A stretch of 64,000 nt of DNA, from assembly GCA_003864495.1 (NCBI GenBank), contig PEDN01001353.1:310001-374000 (forward strand), written 5' to 3'. The position numbers and the translations under genes are program-made. This DNA comes from Nemopilema nomurai (lineage: Eukaryota > Cnidaria > Scyphozoa > Rhizostomeae > Rhizostomatidae). The notes beneath the pieces are model-generated. The model saw only the letters and a program-made list of their open reading frames with translations, was not told the DNA's origin and did no database searches. This document shows, piece by piece, positions 50,501 to 62,900 of this stretch (the first letter of the stretch is position 1; every line of letters starts with the position of its first letter).

Positions 50501-53500
50501 AATCAAACATAGACGGTTTTGAATACGCACTATATTAATGGGCATTTCGTTGAAGGTGCTTGCTATGCCCAGTGTAATGCCCAGTGAGTTGCAATGTTGT
50601 TCCCACTGTCCGGTAATTTTCCCTCTTGTGTCTTTTCACTTGAATTCCCTCAGCAGTATTACTAGCTTTGGTCTCCACAAAGCCTTTTATGCACACAGAT
50701 GTGAATCAGTCCTGACAAAAGGAGCGCTTTCAACTTCAACAAGTGAATCACGTCTTTAACGTCAGCTCGAGTCAATTTGGTTTTTGGATTACGCGAGATC
50801 CTTTTGTGAATATTTCACCTATGAGAGGTCCAGACTTGCGTGGGCCACAGGAAAACAAAAAAGGCCAAGTAAACTATTTCTGCTAACATTGGCTTATTTT
50901 CATGCGCAAGCCGTCTAGTAAGGTGAGAATTGTTTTACTCTGGCAATCGCGAGTCAAGCAAGGGCCTTTCTGAGTTCGCTGCAACGCTGATTGGAATTAG
51001 AGTTTAAAACAGTTTGGAAGTGTTTTCACACCTTCTGCTATTTGGAACCTAAGCTCGGGCTAAGATCGAGAAATACACCTGGAGATTTTCCTAATGCTGA
51101 CGGTAAATATGTCTACCCGTTTCGTTGAATATTGTAGGCTTTGACTTTGTTGTTTTATGCCTTCTAACTTCGATGGTATAGACCATTAATCTTGATCTAA
51201 AATCAGCCTAAATTGTGTAATAAAAAGAGTCAACTACCCTAGTGTTTATAATGCACCAGAGAGTGCCAATGAGAGCGCATGAATGTCAACGAGGGTTTTA
51301 TGAAGTGGGGGAGGGGATGGAGCTACAGGGTCCTTGAGCAATTTCAAATAAGTTACATCTATTGGCAGGTCAGTTTGGAAATTGAGACAAGTTGCCTTAT
51401 ATTTTTGCATGATTTACGAGCAGCATTTTGGATATTCTAGAAAAATTGACTGAAGAGGGGGCTGGAGATATCGATCTCATCAGAGTTGGTGTTTCATCAT
51501 GAGGGAAAACCATTGGGAATCCAAACTTACAAAAAAGTATCAAACTTACAAACCTCATTTTTACAAGTTCTGTATTCTTCCCACACATAAAACTAGACAT
51601 TTCATCGGTTAATTTTATAGGGCAGCGAAATATCACTCAATTTAATTGACCAATTAGCCTTGGTTGTCTATATGGGGCATTTGATTCCTTTTCAAAGACT
51701 GTAAATAGGCTAGCTTTTCGATAAAGTAATTAATCTTACGTCCGCATGTTACAAATAGTTTGATTACTGCACAATGTTCCGTTCCTTCTACTTTTTCTAA
51801 CCGCAAACTATTTGATGCTATTTACAGTTATGGAATGCATTTGTGTTGTATTGACCATGCTTTGTTTATTGCATGTTGCGGTTTTGTTTCAAGAATGGAA
51901 GCCATTATTTGTTTTATTCATGCCCGTCGGTAAAACTGTGAGGGGAAGCAAGTCATTATACGTTAGAGGGACTTGTCATCTAACTGCCTTCCATTCCTTT
52001 GTCACACCTACCGTTTGTGATCATCAAGGACGCGTAGTCTCTTTTTCAACTTGGCCAAACTTTCTTTAGTCTGTAATAGGAGCCTAAATAGGCAAACTAT
52101 AGCAGCGAAAAATAAAACGTTAAGCTAGAAGTGGCAATACTAATTGACCAACAAACTATGGGTCTGTTGGATGAGAAACATGATGCTTTTTTTAGCTATC
52201 TTCAACAGTGGTTGTAATTCTTGGGGGTCGTTGAAGAATGGAAATTCAAACTGTACCACAGAAGTTTTTTTTATAAAGAACCTACCTCAAGGCCTAGTTC
52301 CAAAGTTCCCTATTCGTAGACCTCAAATCATCAGATTTTGGTACCAAAAGTGTCTTAAAAGTTCCTTAATTTCCTTAGGGATTTCGTTTTTAGTAATATA
52401 AGTACTTTAAATCTTTCGGCCTTCTAAATGTAGGTTCCTTATAAAGTGGTTCCTTATAAAAAAAGCGTGTACATCCACTGGATTTAATGTTCCTACGATA
52501 ATTTGTTAAGATTTTCAAATGTAGAAATAGGCTTTAACCTAGTGAATGGGGTGTTTCGTGCCCACACCCACGCCCACTACATGCCCCCTATAAATTACGT
52601 GCTTGTTTGCCCCTATAACGGTTTGGAAGAGCCCCTCAGTCGTCTGTTGTTTTTGCCACTTCTTCTGCCAAATGCTTTAGTCCCAAAGTGTAGATCGGAG
52701 GCTGATTGTTTTGGTTCCAAAATCATTAACAATGCCTCCTTAACGAAATGAATTGTTAAGTGTAGCCTGCCAACGCGAGTTTCCAAGTTCTTTCAGGAAA
52801 TTTCTAGCTGCCATTGTCATTTGACACCATTAGTAATTGAAATAAGAGGGAACTAATTCGAAATAGCGACCCTTCAATCCTAAGGTGCCCATTTTTGTTC
52901 TATGTGACGTAACTCGTGAAAATGCTAATACGTCACGTTTTCCGATCCAAAAAGTTGATGGTGGAGGATGAGGCAGGCGTAGGAACAGTGAAACAGGAGG
53001 TAAACTGAAGTGGATACAAGCCTGCAAAGTTAGAGAAAAGTTAAAAAAAAATTAGGGCTGTCAAAACCATTTAGAAAATTGTGACTTCTTTCTTCGACTT
53101 TTAAGAAATGTTCTTGCTTCCTTTATGCTCTGTAACTGAATTCCACGAATGGGGGACCTGTTAAACGTCCATAATTGTCATAAGGAAATATTGATGGCCA
53201 AAGTGGGCACAAATGAGGGGTGAATGACATTTCAGTCCCCATAGCGTGCATGACAATGGCCAAGCTAAGTGCTCATGCTACCCACTTGTGGGGATTGGTT
53301 ATTCATTTAGAATGTTTTTTTAGAGGTGAAAACCTGAGAGGTCGCTTTTCAGATTGATTTCATGGACTAAGGCAGTTAAAAGGCATAGAGCAACCTTCTG
53401 TATTTGATTTAAAAAGAAAGATTCTAAATCTTGATTGGAGATCGATCAATGAACATGATTATTCTTGCACGACGAAATCGATCCTTTGCGCCAACTCTAT

Positions 53501-54196
53501 TTAGCCAAGTCAATAGTTAGGCAGGCCCCACTCGGTAAATCACGAAGAAGACTGCGTTATATTAGCCAATTATTTCAATGGCTTATTGAATGCATTTTGG
53601 CATCATTACTTTTGACGTGCAAGGCTTATTAGTAATGGCCCACGCGTCTTTAATCACCACTGCTATTGCCAACTGGCATTATAAAGCATCGCAATGTGTC
53701 AGCTTCAACATTTGAAAGAGGAGGTGCTGGAGTCCGTTTGTGTAATTTGCAGGCAGCACGAGCTAACAGCAACTTGTTTCCATTTGTTTGCTCGTTTTTA
53801 CTGGAAGCAAGCAAGTATTCTGCAATGCAAGTCATTCAAGAATCGGACACGACTCGACTTGTATTGACAGAGTGTCCTGCTATCAGGATTCTACAAAGGG
53901 ATTTTCACTGAGTGATACGAACATCCTAGAAATCGAAGCGTTCTACCATGGTTGGAAAAAGTGTTAGCTTTTCAGGGGACCTCGATCGTGTAAACCGCAA
54001 TTACTTTATTCTCGGGCGAAGTGTGAGGCCTTCAGTCGAGTAAGATTCAGTGTTATATGGGCCTTATGTCGCAACACATTCTCTTATTTCTCATTTTTCA
54101 AATCTTATAAACTGTGTCTTTAGCCATATTTCGTTAGATTTTGTTGAATTTTCGTAACAATGTTTTTTCGATTTCTTACACAGTGACGACACGACA
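47600..54196. other. Gene-poor interval left of the Ser/Arg-rich gene
   Basis: No exon series I can support. A 21-bp direct repeat (CGGGTACAGTATTTCGCATCG) occurs twice around 49969-50027. An acceptor (TTTCTTACACAG) at about 54183 just before the ATG at 54197 shows that a 5' UTR exon lies in this interval. Confidence 0.4.
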
Positions 54197-55738
54197 ATGC
54201 CTTCAAGGAAGTTCTCCGTCAACTCCCAGTTTTCTTCATCGTCGGTAAAGACATCTGGAAGCAGTGGCAATGAAATCACCGCCTACCGCAAAGCCGCGTC
54301 CGTGCATGAAATCAACGCGCTTTACGCCGCGTTGAACGAGCTAATTCACTCGCCACCCACGCAACCACGACGCAACACAGGAGGCTCGGTGACAAGTGGG
54401 AAGTCAGGCTGGTCCTCTGATAGTAATTTACTGGAATCCGAAGCGAGTCGTAAAATTCTTCCAAAGCGCGCGAACTCGGAGGCGTCGTCTATGCGGCCAT
54501 CGCGGTCTGTGTCTTGTTTGTCGTCGAAAAGCTGTTATGCGTCCATCTGCACACACGCGTCACAAACGCCAGCGGCACAGATGCTAGCGGCACAAGAAGG
54601 AGACTCTCAGAAGCACAATGGTTTATATTCGAAGCTTGTGGCGAGAATCCGCGGTAAAAAGTCGGCTGGAGGGAAGCGCGGTAACAGTAACCAGAAAATG
54701 AGGAGGAGCTCCAGCGTTGATCCGAAAGTTTGCATGATTGATGGACGACCCGTCAAAAGCATTGAAGACTTAATTGAGTTGGCGAATGCGCAGAAGTCGA
54801 GCGGTGGAGCCAAATGCAATGCTAAGGACAAACGCAAGAGGTTTAAGGTGCAGGGCCGGTCAAAGGCAAACTCTTTCGATTCGTCTGAATCTAATTCGCT
54901 GGGAATATGCGTACATAAAGTATCATCGAAACTTAGGACTTGGTATACAAGAGCAGCCTCGCTTGCAGCTACCATCGAGGACGAGGCTAGGTCACGAGCT
55001 GAATCATCTATTACAGCTTCGAGCGAAAACGTTCTTGACGACAGTCAACTGGAAATGGTAGCATGTGAGGACGAACGCGCAGTTGCTGATTTTGACGTTT
55101 CAACGGGAAAAGTTTTAGAAAACGAAGTCGATGACCCTATTAACAAAACTGCAACAGAAATTGTGCCACCAGAGACTGGAGTAAAAAACCGTTTGCCAAG
55201 AATTGATCTTTTATTAAAGAGGTCATACAGCAGTTACGATTCGACTGACGAAGTCTTTCTGCAGGACAAAGGTCACGCTGACAAGTGTGCGGAGAACACC
55301 AGGTGGAGGAGCGACAACCGGTGTGACCTCATACGTCGGTTGTCGTTGAACATAGTCGAGGATGTTTTGGCGGGAAAATCGGTAAGCTGCGGTCACATCA
55401 GCAAATTCGGTCGCGCAAAGCTCCATTATGACGTCGGTTCGACTCAGAAGGTTCAGCAGTGGCTGAAGGACTTGGACCGAGGTGAAGTGCTGAAAATATC
55501 GCAGGGGGGCAAAGCGGGCAAAGATGTTTCATCCGACACTGCGGAGGAGATTTTTCATAAGCTCATTGACAAAAGCCAGGACTCTAAAACTCCCAAGGGG
55601 AGTGATGTGGACCAATCAAAATCTAGTGAGTCTGCCGAAGTCAAAGTGCAGCAAAAACAATCCCAGCCTTTGTTCTACATCCCTAACTTTAAAAACAGTG
55701 GCAGTGATTCCTCTGTAGACATGGTAGTACGTTTTTAA
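54197..55738 (+). CDS. Unrecognised Ser/Arg-rich protein, 513 aa, single long exon (paralogue A)
   Basis: One uninterrupted frame, with an acceptor-like TTTCTTACACAG 13 nt before the ATG, so the 5' UTR is spliced. I know no family for it. Blocks shared with the minus-strand paralogue at 57184-59981: VHEINALYAAL (36-46), SIEDLIELA (188-196), WYTRAASLAATIEDE (249-263) and QPLFYIPNF (490-498). Between them it is Ser-, Lys- and Arg-rich and likely disordered, with basophilic kinase-type sites (RRSSS, RRLSLN) and no signal peptide or membrane segment. It ends 15 residues after FYIPNF, whereas the paralogue continues for about 165 more. A GT at ATG|GTAGTACG near 55719 could instead be a donor to further exons that I could not find. 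Confidence 0.85.
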   Translation: MPSRKFSVNSQFSSSSVKTSGSSGNEITAYRKAASVHEINALYAALNELIHSPPTQPRRNTGGSVTSGKSGWSSDSNLLESEASRKILPKRANSEASSMRPSRSVSCLSSKSCYASICTHASQTPAAQMLAAQEGDSQKHNGLYSKLVARIRGKKSAGGKRGNSNQKMRRSSSVDPKVCMIDGRPVKSIEDLIELANAQKSSGGAKCNAKDKRKRFKVQGRSKANSFDSSESNSLGICVHKVSSKLRTWYTRAASLAATIEDEARSRAESSITASSENVLDDSQLEMVACEDERAVADFDVSTGKVLENEVDDPINKTATEIVPPETGVKNRLPRIDLLLKRSYSSYDSTDEVFLQDKGHADKCAENTRWRSDNRCDLIRRLSLNIVEDVLAGKSVSCGHISKFGRAKLHYDVGSTQKVQQWLKDLDRGEVLKISQGGKAGKDVSSDTAEEIFHKLIDKSQDSKTPKGSDVDQSKSSESAEVKVQQKQSQPLFYIPNFKNSGSDSSVDMVVRF

Positions 55739-55923
55739 CCTTTTTATCCAAGATCAGCAGGAACAAAATCTAATATTTGGTATTACTTGTAAATCGAAGA
55801 ATATTTAAGGTTTTATAGGTATGTTTTAGGAATGATCAGAAATACGTGAAATACAAATTACGATACTGTTCTCCCAAAGAATCATGTCTACAATGTCTTT
55901 GCTTTTCTTCTTGTTCTCAATAA

Positions 55924-56191
55924 TCAGTCAGTCAGTCAGTCAGTCAGTCAGTCAGTCAGTCAGTCAGTCAGTCAGTCAGTCAGTCAGTCAGTCAGTCAGT
56001 CAGTCAGTCAGTCAGTCAGTCAGTCAGTCAGTCAGTCAGTCAGTCAGTCAGTCAGTCAGTCAGTCAGTCAGTCAGTCAGTCAGTCAGTCAGTCAGTCAGT
56101 CAGTCAGTCAGTCAGTCAGTCAGTCAGTCAGTCAGTCAGTCAGTCAGTCAGTCAGTCAGTCAGTCAGTCAGTCAGTCAGTCGTCAGTCAGT
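55924..56191 (+). repeat. GTCA/CAGT microsatellite, about 64 units
   Basis: About 257 bp of uninterrupted CAGT, one phase slip at 56181, then two more units. It lies 185 bp past the stop of paralogue A, probably in its 3' UTR. It reads as SQSV repeats in one frame, which produces a spurious 134-codon ORF (55884-56288). Confidence 0.95.
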
Positions 56192-56275
56192 TCTACGAAG
56201 GGTTGCTAGGGGGCCTTGCCCCCCCCTCGGCCTAGGAAATTGTTGTAGACAGAAGGTCAAGTCAAAGGAAATTCT

Positions 56276-56281
56276 AATAAA
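56276..56281 (+). terminator. Candidate poly(A) signal for paralogue A
   Basis: AATAAA about 540 bp past the stop at 55738, just beyond the GTCA array. If used, the array is transcribed in the 3' UTR. Confidence 0.35.
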
Positions 56282-57108
56282 TATTTAGCAAAGAGCAGTA
56301 TAGGTAATAACAGTAACAAAATTAGCAACATAATTAAATGCACTTGTAATAGAGAAAGTTACAGGCTAAAAATGCCTTTACTAAAACACCCACTGAGTGT
56401 AACAATTACGAAATAAAGTCTTTCATTACTAATTAAAACGTTAGAATTCTGAAAAACCTGCTACAAAAATAGCGTTCTTCTAAAGTTACTGATACTGAGA
56501 TATCAACAACCAAATGTTGATTCAACTGCGAACCTACGAGTTTCCAAATGACAGAAGGCTTGTATATCATCCAAAATAGCGTTTATAATTTGTTTATTTA
56601 AAAACGAATCAAAAATTCGTTAATTTATATTTCTACTATTCCATGCTTCACGGCTTTCACTTTTCTTATTTTGGGCGCAATATCTTGACTCCAAGGAGGA
56701 ATATCTCTCAAAGCCATTTCACATACTCATCAAAAACGGGCTACTATAACTCAAACGTCACTTTACATCAAAATTGTTTATATTTTTGGGCTTTTCACGA
56801 AAACGTTTGCAACAGTCTTTTGTCACCCAGTGGCACTTATAGCATCCTTGCATAAAAAGAAACTTTTAATCGGCAAATTATAATTATCGGTCAAATTCCA
56901 GTCTCTGTTTAAACGCGATAAACCCTTCTGTTTAAACGCGACAAATTCATTAAAAGTCAACATTCTCTATGTAGGTGGCAAAATCAGAAGATATATGTCC
57001 TATTTGTGTTGTAAGTACTAAAAGGTGAACCCTCACTAGATCAACGAACAATCCTATGTACAATATTCAAATATGTTAACATTTCCAGTCATAGAAATAT
57101 AATTGAGT

Positions 57109-57114
57109 TTTATT
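57109..57114 (-). terminator. Candidate poly(A) signal for paralogue B
   Basis: Minus-strand AATAAA 70 bp beyond the stop in the proposed last exon (57184-57221). Its closeness supports that exon as the true 3' end. Confidence 0.45.
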
Positions 57115-57183
57115 GATGAAAATTCTTCGTTTCTCCAAAATTAAGCTAAGTGAAGGATTGAAAGAGCCAGGGTGATTTCAAAT

Positions 57184-59981
57184 TCAAATCTTCTTTCCAG
57201 ACAGAAACGTCTTAAGCTTTCCTGAAAAAGAAAGTGCTTAAATTAGTAGGAAGAAATCTGTAAAATGACATTCCATTAAAATGACAGCAATTTCAATTTA
57301 CGTAAACAATCTTTGAGGATTTTGAAAATTGCATTTACTTATATGATTTGGAGTGTATGTCCTTGGCAATTAAAGGCTGCTAAGTTTGAGCACATTGCAG
57401 GATGGCGCATTTAAAACTGTGTAACAGGGAAAATGAATGCCTATACAAAATAATGCAAGGGAAGATTTATGGTAATTTCAAACGGGCCAGGCCAATCCTA
57501 AATCTTTCCTCGTTAAATAGAAATCACGCACCTGGAAGTTTGGAGAACTTTCTTCCCTTCTCTTGCTTTTTCTCTTTGTTAAAAATGTTCCCATTATTAT
57601 CGGTATGATCGTAATCTCTCTCATCATCTAAAAAGTTTTTATCAATTTCGTTTGCGTTGCTCTTGTCGTTGTTGTCTTTCCCAAAGGTAAGAGATCTCGG
57701 TCTGGGAATCCTTCTTCTATACTCACTTGTTGTCCGTAGCAACCTCTCCTGCAGGTCCTGCTTCGCAGCGGCATCCACGCTGCCCCGCCTCGTCATGGTC
57801 CCAATCGATTTGGACCTTTTCTCGGAGATCTTTTGAATCTGCTCCCAGGCAGCTTCATCGCGGCGGTCAAAAGCCTCGCCCATGCTAATTGCGCTTCTGC
57901 TTCTGGGCCTAGCTGGCGAAAGCAGAGAATCGCCGGCCGCTTCGTCTTTCTGTATAACTGTTGTTTTGGCCTCAATGTTTTCATTAAAGTTCGGGATATA
58001 AAAAATTGGTTGATTGGGCAGATTTGCTACGGCTTTCTCGTCATTACTTTGAGTTGGGTCGTCAGTGCTCGGCTGCGAAACGATGATTCGGTTGACGACC
58101 AGCGGCGAGGGGCTAGTGGCCGCTTCCTGCGGCTCATCATCTTTGCCGAATGACAACACCGAGGAATCCAACGACCGAGGCTCCACGGACGCGTCTGAGC
58201 CGGACCGGCCTCTTTCTTCTGCCATCAAGCTGTTCTTCTTTTGCAGCATCCACTTGCTCAGCAGATCATCGGCTGTGAAACTATCCAGCTCCAGATCAAT
58301 GCCATCCAACGACTTGCCCTTTTTCATGTCCGACCCTTGCTTCGGCGACCCCTCGGATTCGGATCCCGAGAAGCTCTCGTAGCTCTCGCGCTCGTCTTTT
58401 ATTTCGCCCAGCGCAACTGCCGACGCCCGCTCATACCAGCGATCGATGCGTGACGTCACTTCGGAATATCGCAGGTTGGAGTCTGAAAAGTTGGGCCTAA
58501 TCTTGCAATTGGCTTCAACCAGCGAGCCAACGCGCCTCCGCTGCCCCGGCTTCTTCCGCCTCTTCTTCTGCTCCTGTGCAGGTTTTGGCTCCTCCATTTT
58601 GGCCCATTCCAGCAAGTCATTGATATTTTGTATTTCTTTGTCAAAATCAATACACCCATCATCTTCTTCCATTTCCTTTCTCCGCAGACCCTGGGTGAAC
58701 CTGAAATTTATTATGAGTAATGTTTAATAGCCAACGGGCTGAGCGTGGATGATTCTCTGATGCAACTACGTTGTAAGCAGGGGCCTGTGCTAAATTACCT
58801 TGAAACGTATGAAATGTATGGTAATGTATGTGAAAGAATGACATGGTTTCTACATATAATGTTTGAAAAGCATTTTTTAAACCAGAAAATTTCCAGAAAG
58901 GAGAAGTTCCCCAGCAGACTATTTACCATGGCATTTTGTAGCACTTACTTGAGCCTCTGCTCTCTGATCCTCTCCGCCATCGTTTTGGACCCATCAGCGG
59001 AGCTTCTTGATCGCAGGCGGGACGCATCGGATTTGCTCTTCCGCAAAATCATCTTCGGCGACATTTCAGCGTCGTTTTCAGGCACAACGTCATTCTTGTG
59101 TCCCGCGCTACTCGGCTTCATTCCCGCGCTTCGCACTCTGTTGCGGGGAGACCCGACCAAGGGAATTCTGAAAAATACATAAAGATCAAACAGCCAAACA
59201 ATCTATGTTAGTTTTTTGCTATTACACGTGACTAAGTTGGCGATGGTTTTGCATTGTAACTGCCGGAAGAGGCAGGTGAATATGAAAATGCGCATGAGAC
59301 AAGCTTGTGAGTTTGCTATCGGAAATTATAAGAAATTTTCCAGTTTAGGCCAAGAAGTTGTAACGCGTCATTCAAGTATGACCCTTTTTAGCACGATTGC
59401 TTTGTTGATGAGCTGTTAATGAGATACCTTGGGGATTCACCATCACAACTATCAATATCTGAGTCAGACTTTCTGAAAAATCTGCAAATTTGAGGGGTAT
59501 GATCTAGGTCTGTTGTCCCCTCCAATTTAGGTCGTGTTCCTCTAACCTCAGTTTATGGATCAGTTTGGGTCACTTTTCAGCTAGACACTAGGTCTACTTT
59601 TGTGGATATTGCCCGGGAATGCCATAAATAAATGTCTATGTTGGAGACCAGTGTGCGATAAAAAGGGATGTTTTACCTCTGTGCTATATTTGACGACGAT
59701 CTAATAACCTTCATGGCTTTCTTCTGATTGCCCATTTTTGATCTGACGTCAGGCGAGTCAGTTCCACTTGTCCAGGAGTCGGAAGAGTCGAAATTCGTCA
59801 CTGGCGCTCTCGGCCGGCGGTGTCCCTGCGCAGGCGACGACTGGGCCAGGTCCTTCAGTGCGCTGTAGAGCTCGTTGATCTCGTAAATCGACGCCGGCTT
59901 GCGAACCCCACTGTCGCTCATCGTCGTGCGGTGCGAGGCGCTCGATGCCCTTCTCGTCGCTTGCAGGTGACTGTCGTCCAT
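57184..59981 (-). CDS. Unrecognised Ser/Arg-rich protein, 591 aa, five exons (paralogue B)
   Basis: Exons 59981-59677, 59472-59428, 59167-58949, 58700-57532 and 57221-57184; junction phases 2, 2, 2 and 1, total 1776 nt. The last exon follows a strong acceptor (CACTTTCTTTTTCAG) and gives GKLKTFLSGKKI-stop; without it the protein would end LPGA at 57524. As in paralogue A, an acceptor-like site (TTTCCTCGTAG) lies just before the ATG. Shared blocks: IYEINELYSAL (32-42), INDLLEWAK (about 217), IDRWYERASAVALGEIKDE (about 278) and QPIFYIPNF (about 420). B-specific C-terminal parts are basic and Ser-rich (RPRSRSAIS, RRGSVD, RRRIPRPRS) with several RRxS sites, then Asp/Asn-rich before a Lys-rich tail. 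There is no signal peptide or membrane segment. I do not recognise the family; a scaffold or regulatory protein would fit the composition but is not shown. Confidence 0.8.
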
Positions 59982-59989
59982 ATTTGATC

Positions 59990-62900
59990 TACGAGGAAAG
60001 GTTCAGCAGGGATGAGATTCAAAATTAATTCATTTACGCCGATGAAGGCTACCCAGAGAAAAATTCATTCACGTTCAGGCAAAATCAGCCTCTGACAATA
60101 CCGATTGCGCCTTCACAAGTTCGTTCACGCTGCGTGGTCCACTGGGGGCTGGCAATTAAGGTTTGAAAACAAAGCAACCCTAATTACAAAGGCAGATTCA
60201 AACTACGCGGATTGGGCTGACTGGGTTCCATGTTGAATTTTTTCAATGTTTTCCTCTTGATTTAGCGATAGCCTATACTGTGGGGGCAGCAAGCACTGTC
60301 AAGGGAAGCAGTTAGCAATGGCCTAGGACACTGTGGTGTTTGGTGTTTAAGATTATTATTTATTGATGGCAGATCTTTCCGAATTCACACTTATCTTGTT
60401 TACAGTGATGCCCGCTGGTTTCTATCTTGGGTCAATGTTTACTTGGCTCCACTACGGAGGACTGCCATGGTGAAAGCACAGCAACAGCGTAAAGGTGCGA
60501 ATAAAATGGCGCCCCAATGACGTCAAAGCTTTACAGGAATACAAGGTGTTGACAAGGTTGCTGAGCTCTGTTTGGGCCGGTTTAGGCCATGTCAGACGTC
60601 GATGAAGTAAACAAGCACTAGAAATTGTCCGTACCTGGCACGAAAACCGATCTCAACGCACAACCAAATTGTAGACTTCGATTGATTTTGTTAAAAAAGG
60701 TAAATAGGAAGCTGGAGAAACAAAGGTGTTTCTTGGTTTAACACGAATCTTGTCATGCATCAAAGCATTAAAAGTTTTTTACTTTGCTTCCAGAAAACGC
60801 ACACATTCATAGGTCATGGTGACATCAACCCAAATTTGCCCAAATAACACACAGTTGAGAGCTGGTTTCAAATTTGAGCTTTTCTTAGGCCAAGCCTATC
60901 TATTTCGAATTTTTCTAGGCCACACCTTCCTATTTTGAGCTTTCCTTAGGCAGATCCTTTTTATTTTGAACTTTCTTAGGCCCAACCTCGTAATTTGGAA
61001 ATCTATAAATAATACCTGTTTGCGTGCTGGAAATACTATTAATGCTGATGCTTAATTGCAAGGAAACATACTTAAGTTGCCAGCTGGTTGTTTAAGCAAG
61101 TCACGTGTGAACTTTTACTAAATACATTTCACCTTAGTTTCGGCAATGGATGTCCCTTCATTAGTCAAAATGAACTCATCCTTTAAATTACAAAAGAATC
61201 GCAAGGAACAAATTTTAAAAGTAACATCATGTGCATTGCTCCACATTCCCCACAAATAATAGGCCAATGTGTTGTATCGGTTGGAGGGCAGGAGAAAATG
61301 CAAAAGAAACAACGCTTTGTCGAGAAAGCTGTGAATATCCAGCCCATATTTTGCAGTTCGCAGTTCAACTGTTAAAATCTTGTGAAGATGCACAAAACTG
61401 CACCGACCACGAGCGGCAAACTTTTTGAAATCGGTAGATAACCTGATACATCTACGATTACTCTTTTGCGATTCAAGGTAAGCGAATCTTTATCCGATCA
61501 CGAAGATAAATTATTCAAATTGTTCAATATTTAAACAGTTAAATATAGATTTCGCCTTTGATATCTTGCGAGGTCAAAATCAAATCATTAATTCGCGCAA
61601 ACCCGAAGCTATTAAGCGGAAAAAATAAACTTTTTAAGAAGCAAACATCATTAGCGCTGTAAGAAACGACTATTTGAATCATAGACAACAATCAACGTTT
61701 ATTTCCACATCCGCAATTGTTGAAAGCCCTAAATATAAACAAAGTTCACAGTAAACATTTTTGCGCCTGATATAAGTGAAACCAGACAAATTGTTCAAGT
61801 TGCAGTAATAATAATTTCACGGATGTTTCAGGGCATTAGCAATGTCAAAAGCTATGAGATTAAAAACTGCCTACTTGAAATTTTTGCCATGCAGTCTATT
61901 TTTGAAATGATATTCTAAACTTACTTGCGAGCAGAATTCAAGGACGATTTTCCGGTCAGCTTCTCGTTTCAACACATCTTTTGCTATCGGAGAAGCAAAC
62001 TAACTTCAGAAGCTGCGTGCAGATTAGACGAAGAACCAATTCTCTTTTCTGTGACTAATTTTCGACAACGTCTCCATTATTTCCGAACGATTATAAATCT
62101 GGAAAGACACGAGTCGACTATTTTCACACAGTGGGTGCCTCCCATGACTAGGAGAGCAAGAAAAGGCGCATCCTGCTACGGGGGTAAGTTGGTGCTCGAA
62201 GCGTCAACTGAGAGGCTCTCATGTTGACATGTGTTTTCTTGGAAGAAAATCTTTTTATGATAAAACTAGCAAATCAGGGCTCAAACGACAAAATTTAGCT
62301 CACAGTTCAATACTCTAACTCCATGATGCTTTTTAAAAATATTGCTGCTGCTCACTAACACCTTATTATTTATTTCCAATCTCACAATATTTAAGGAAAA
62401 GTTTGCATAGTTTGTTCTTTGTGAAGCTCCATGTCAATTTTTCGGTGAAAATAGCCCTTGCTCCAAACATGTTACAGGAATATTATCTTATTTCAGTTAT
62501 TTGTGAAAATATAGTATTGGTGACAAGACCGTACTTTTCTTGCAACCAATTTCAATTGGACCCCCTGAAAATATTTCTTACATTTCTTGAATTTTTTACT
62601 TAATTTAAGAAACCATTAAATAACTTGAGGCAGGAAACCTACTCTGTTCTTGGTTGGTTTACTGTAAAAAGTGCCACATGCGACATCTGGAAGCACTCTA
62701 GAACATCAACCCAATTGATTCACTACTTTTTGGGATGGAATTTTGCATTAGACACTTCGTTAAGAAAGCACGATGTATACTTGCTTCAACAGTGAAGTCC
62801 AGTCTAGGTCGATATATACTCAGCATTATGAATGCATATAGAATCAAGTAGCCTATTCCAAAAGTCTTGTTTTTCATTACATTGTTTGGAGGCTAGCTGT

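Noticed and set aside
55884..56288. 134-codon ORF of SQSV repeats
   Set aside because: It is the translation of a GTCA microsatellite; no non-repeat domain and no splice context.
61925..62227. 100-codon plus-strand ORF
   Set aside because: No family resemblance and no consistent splice sites; a strong minus-strand donor at its left edge suggests that, if transcribed, it is from the other strand.
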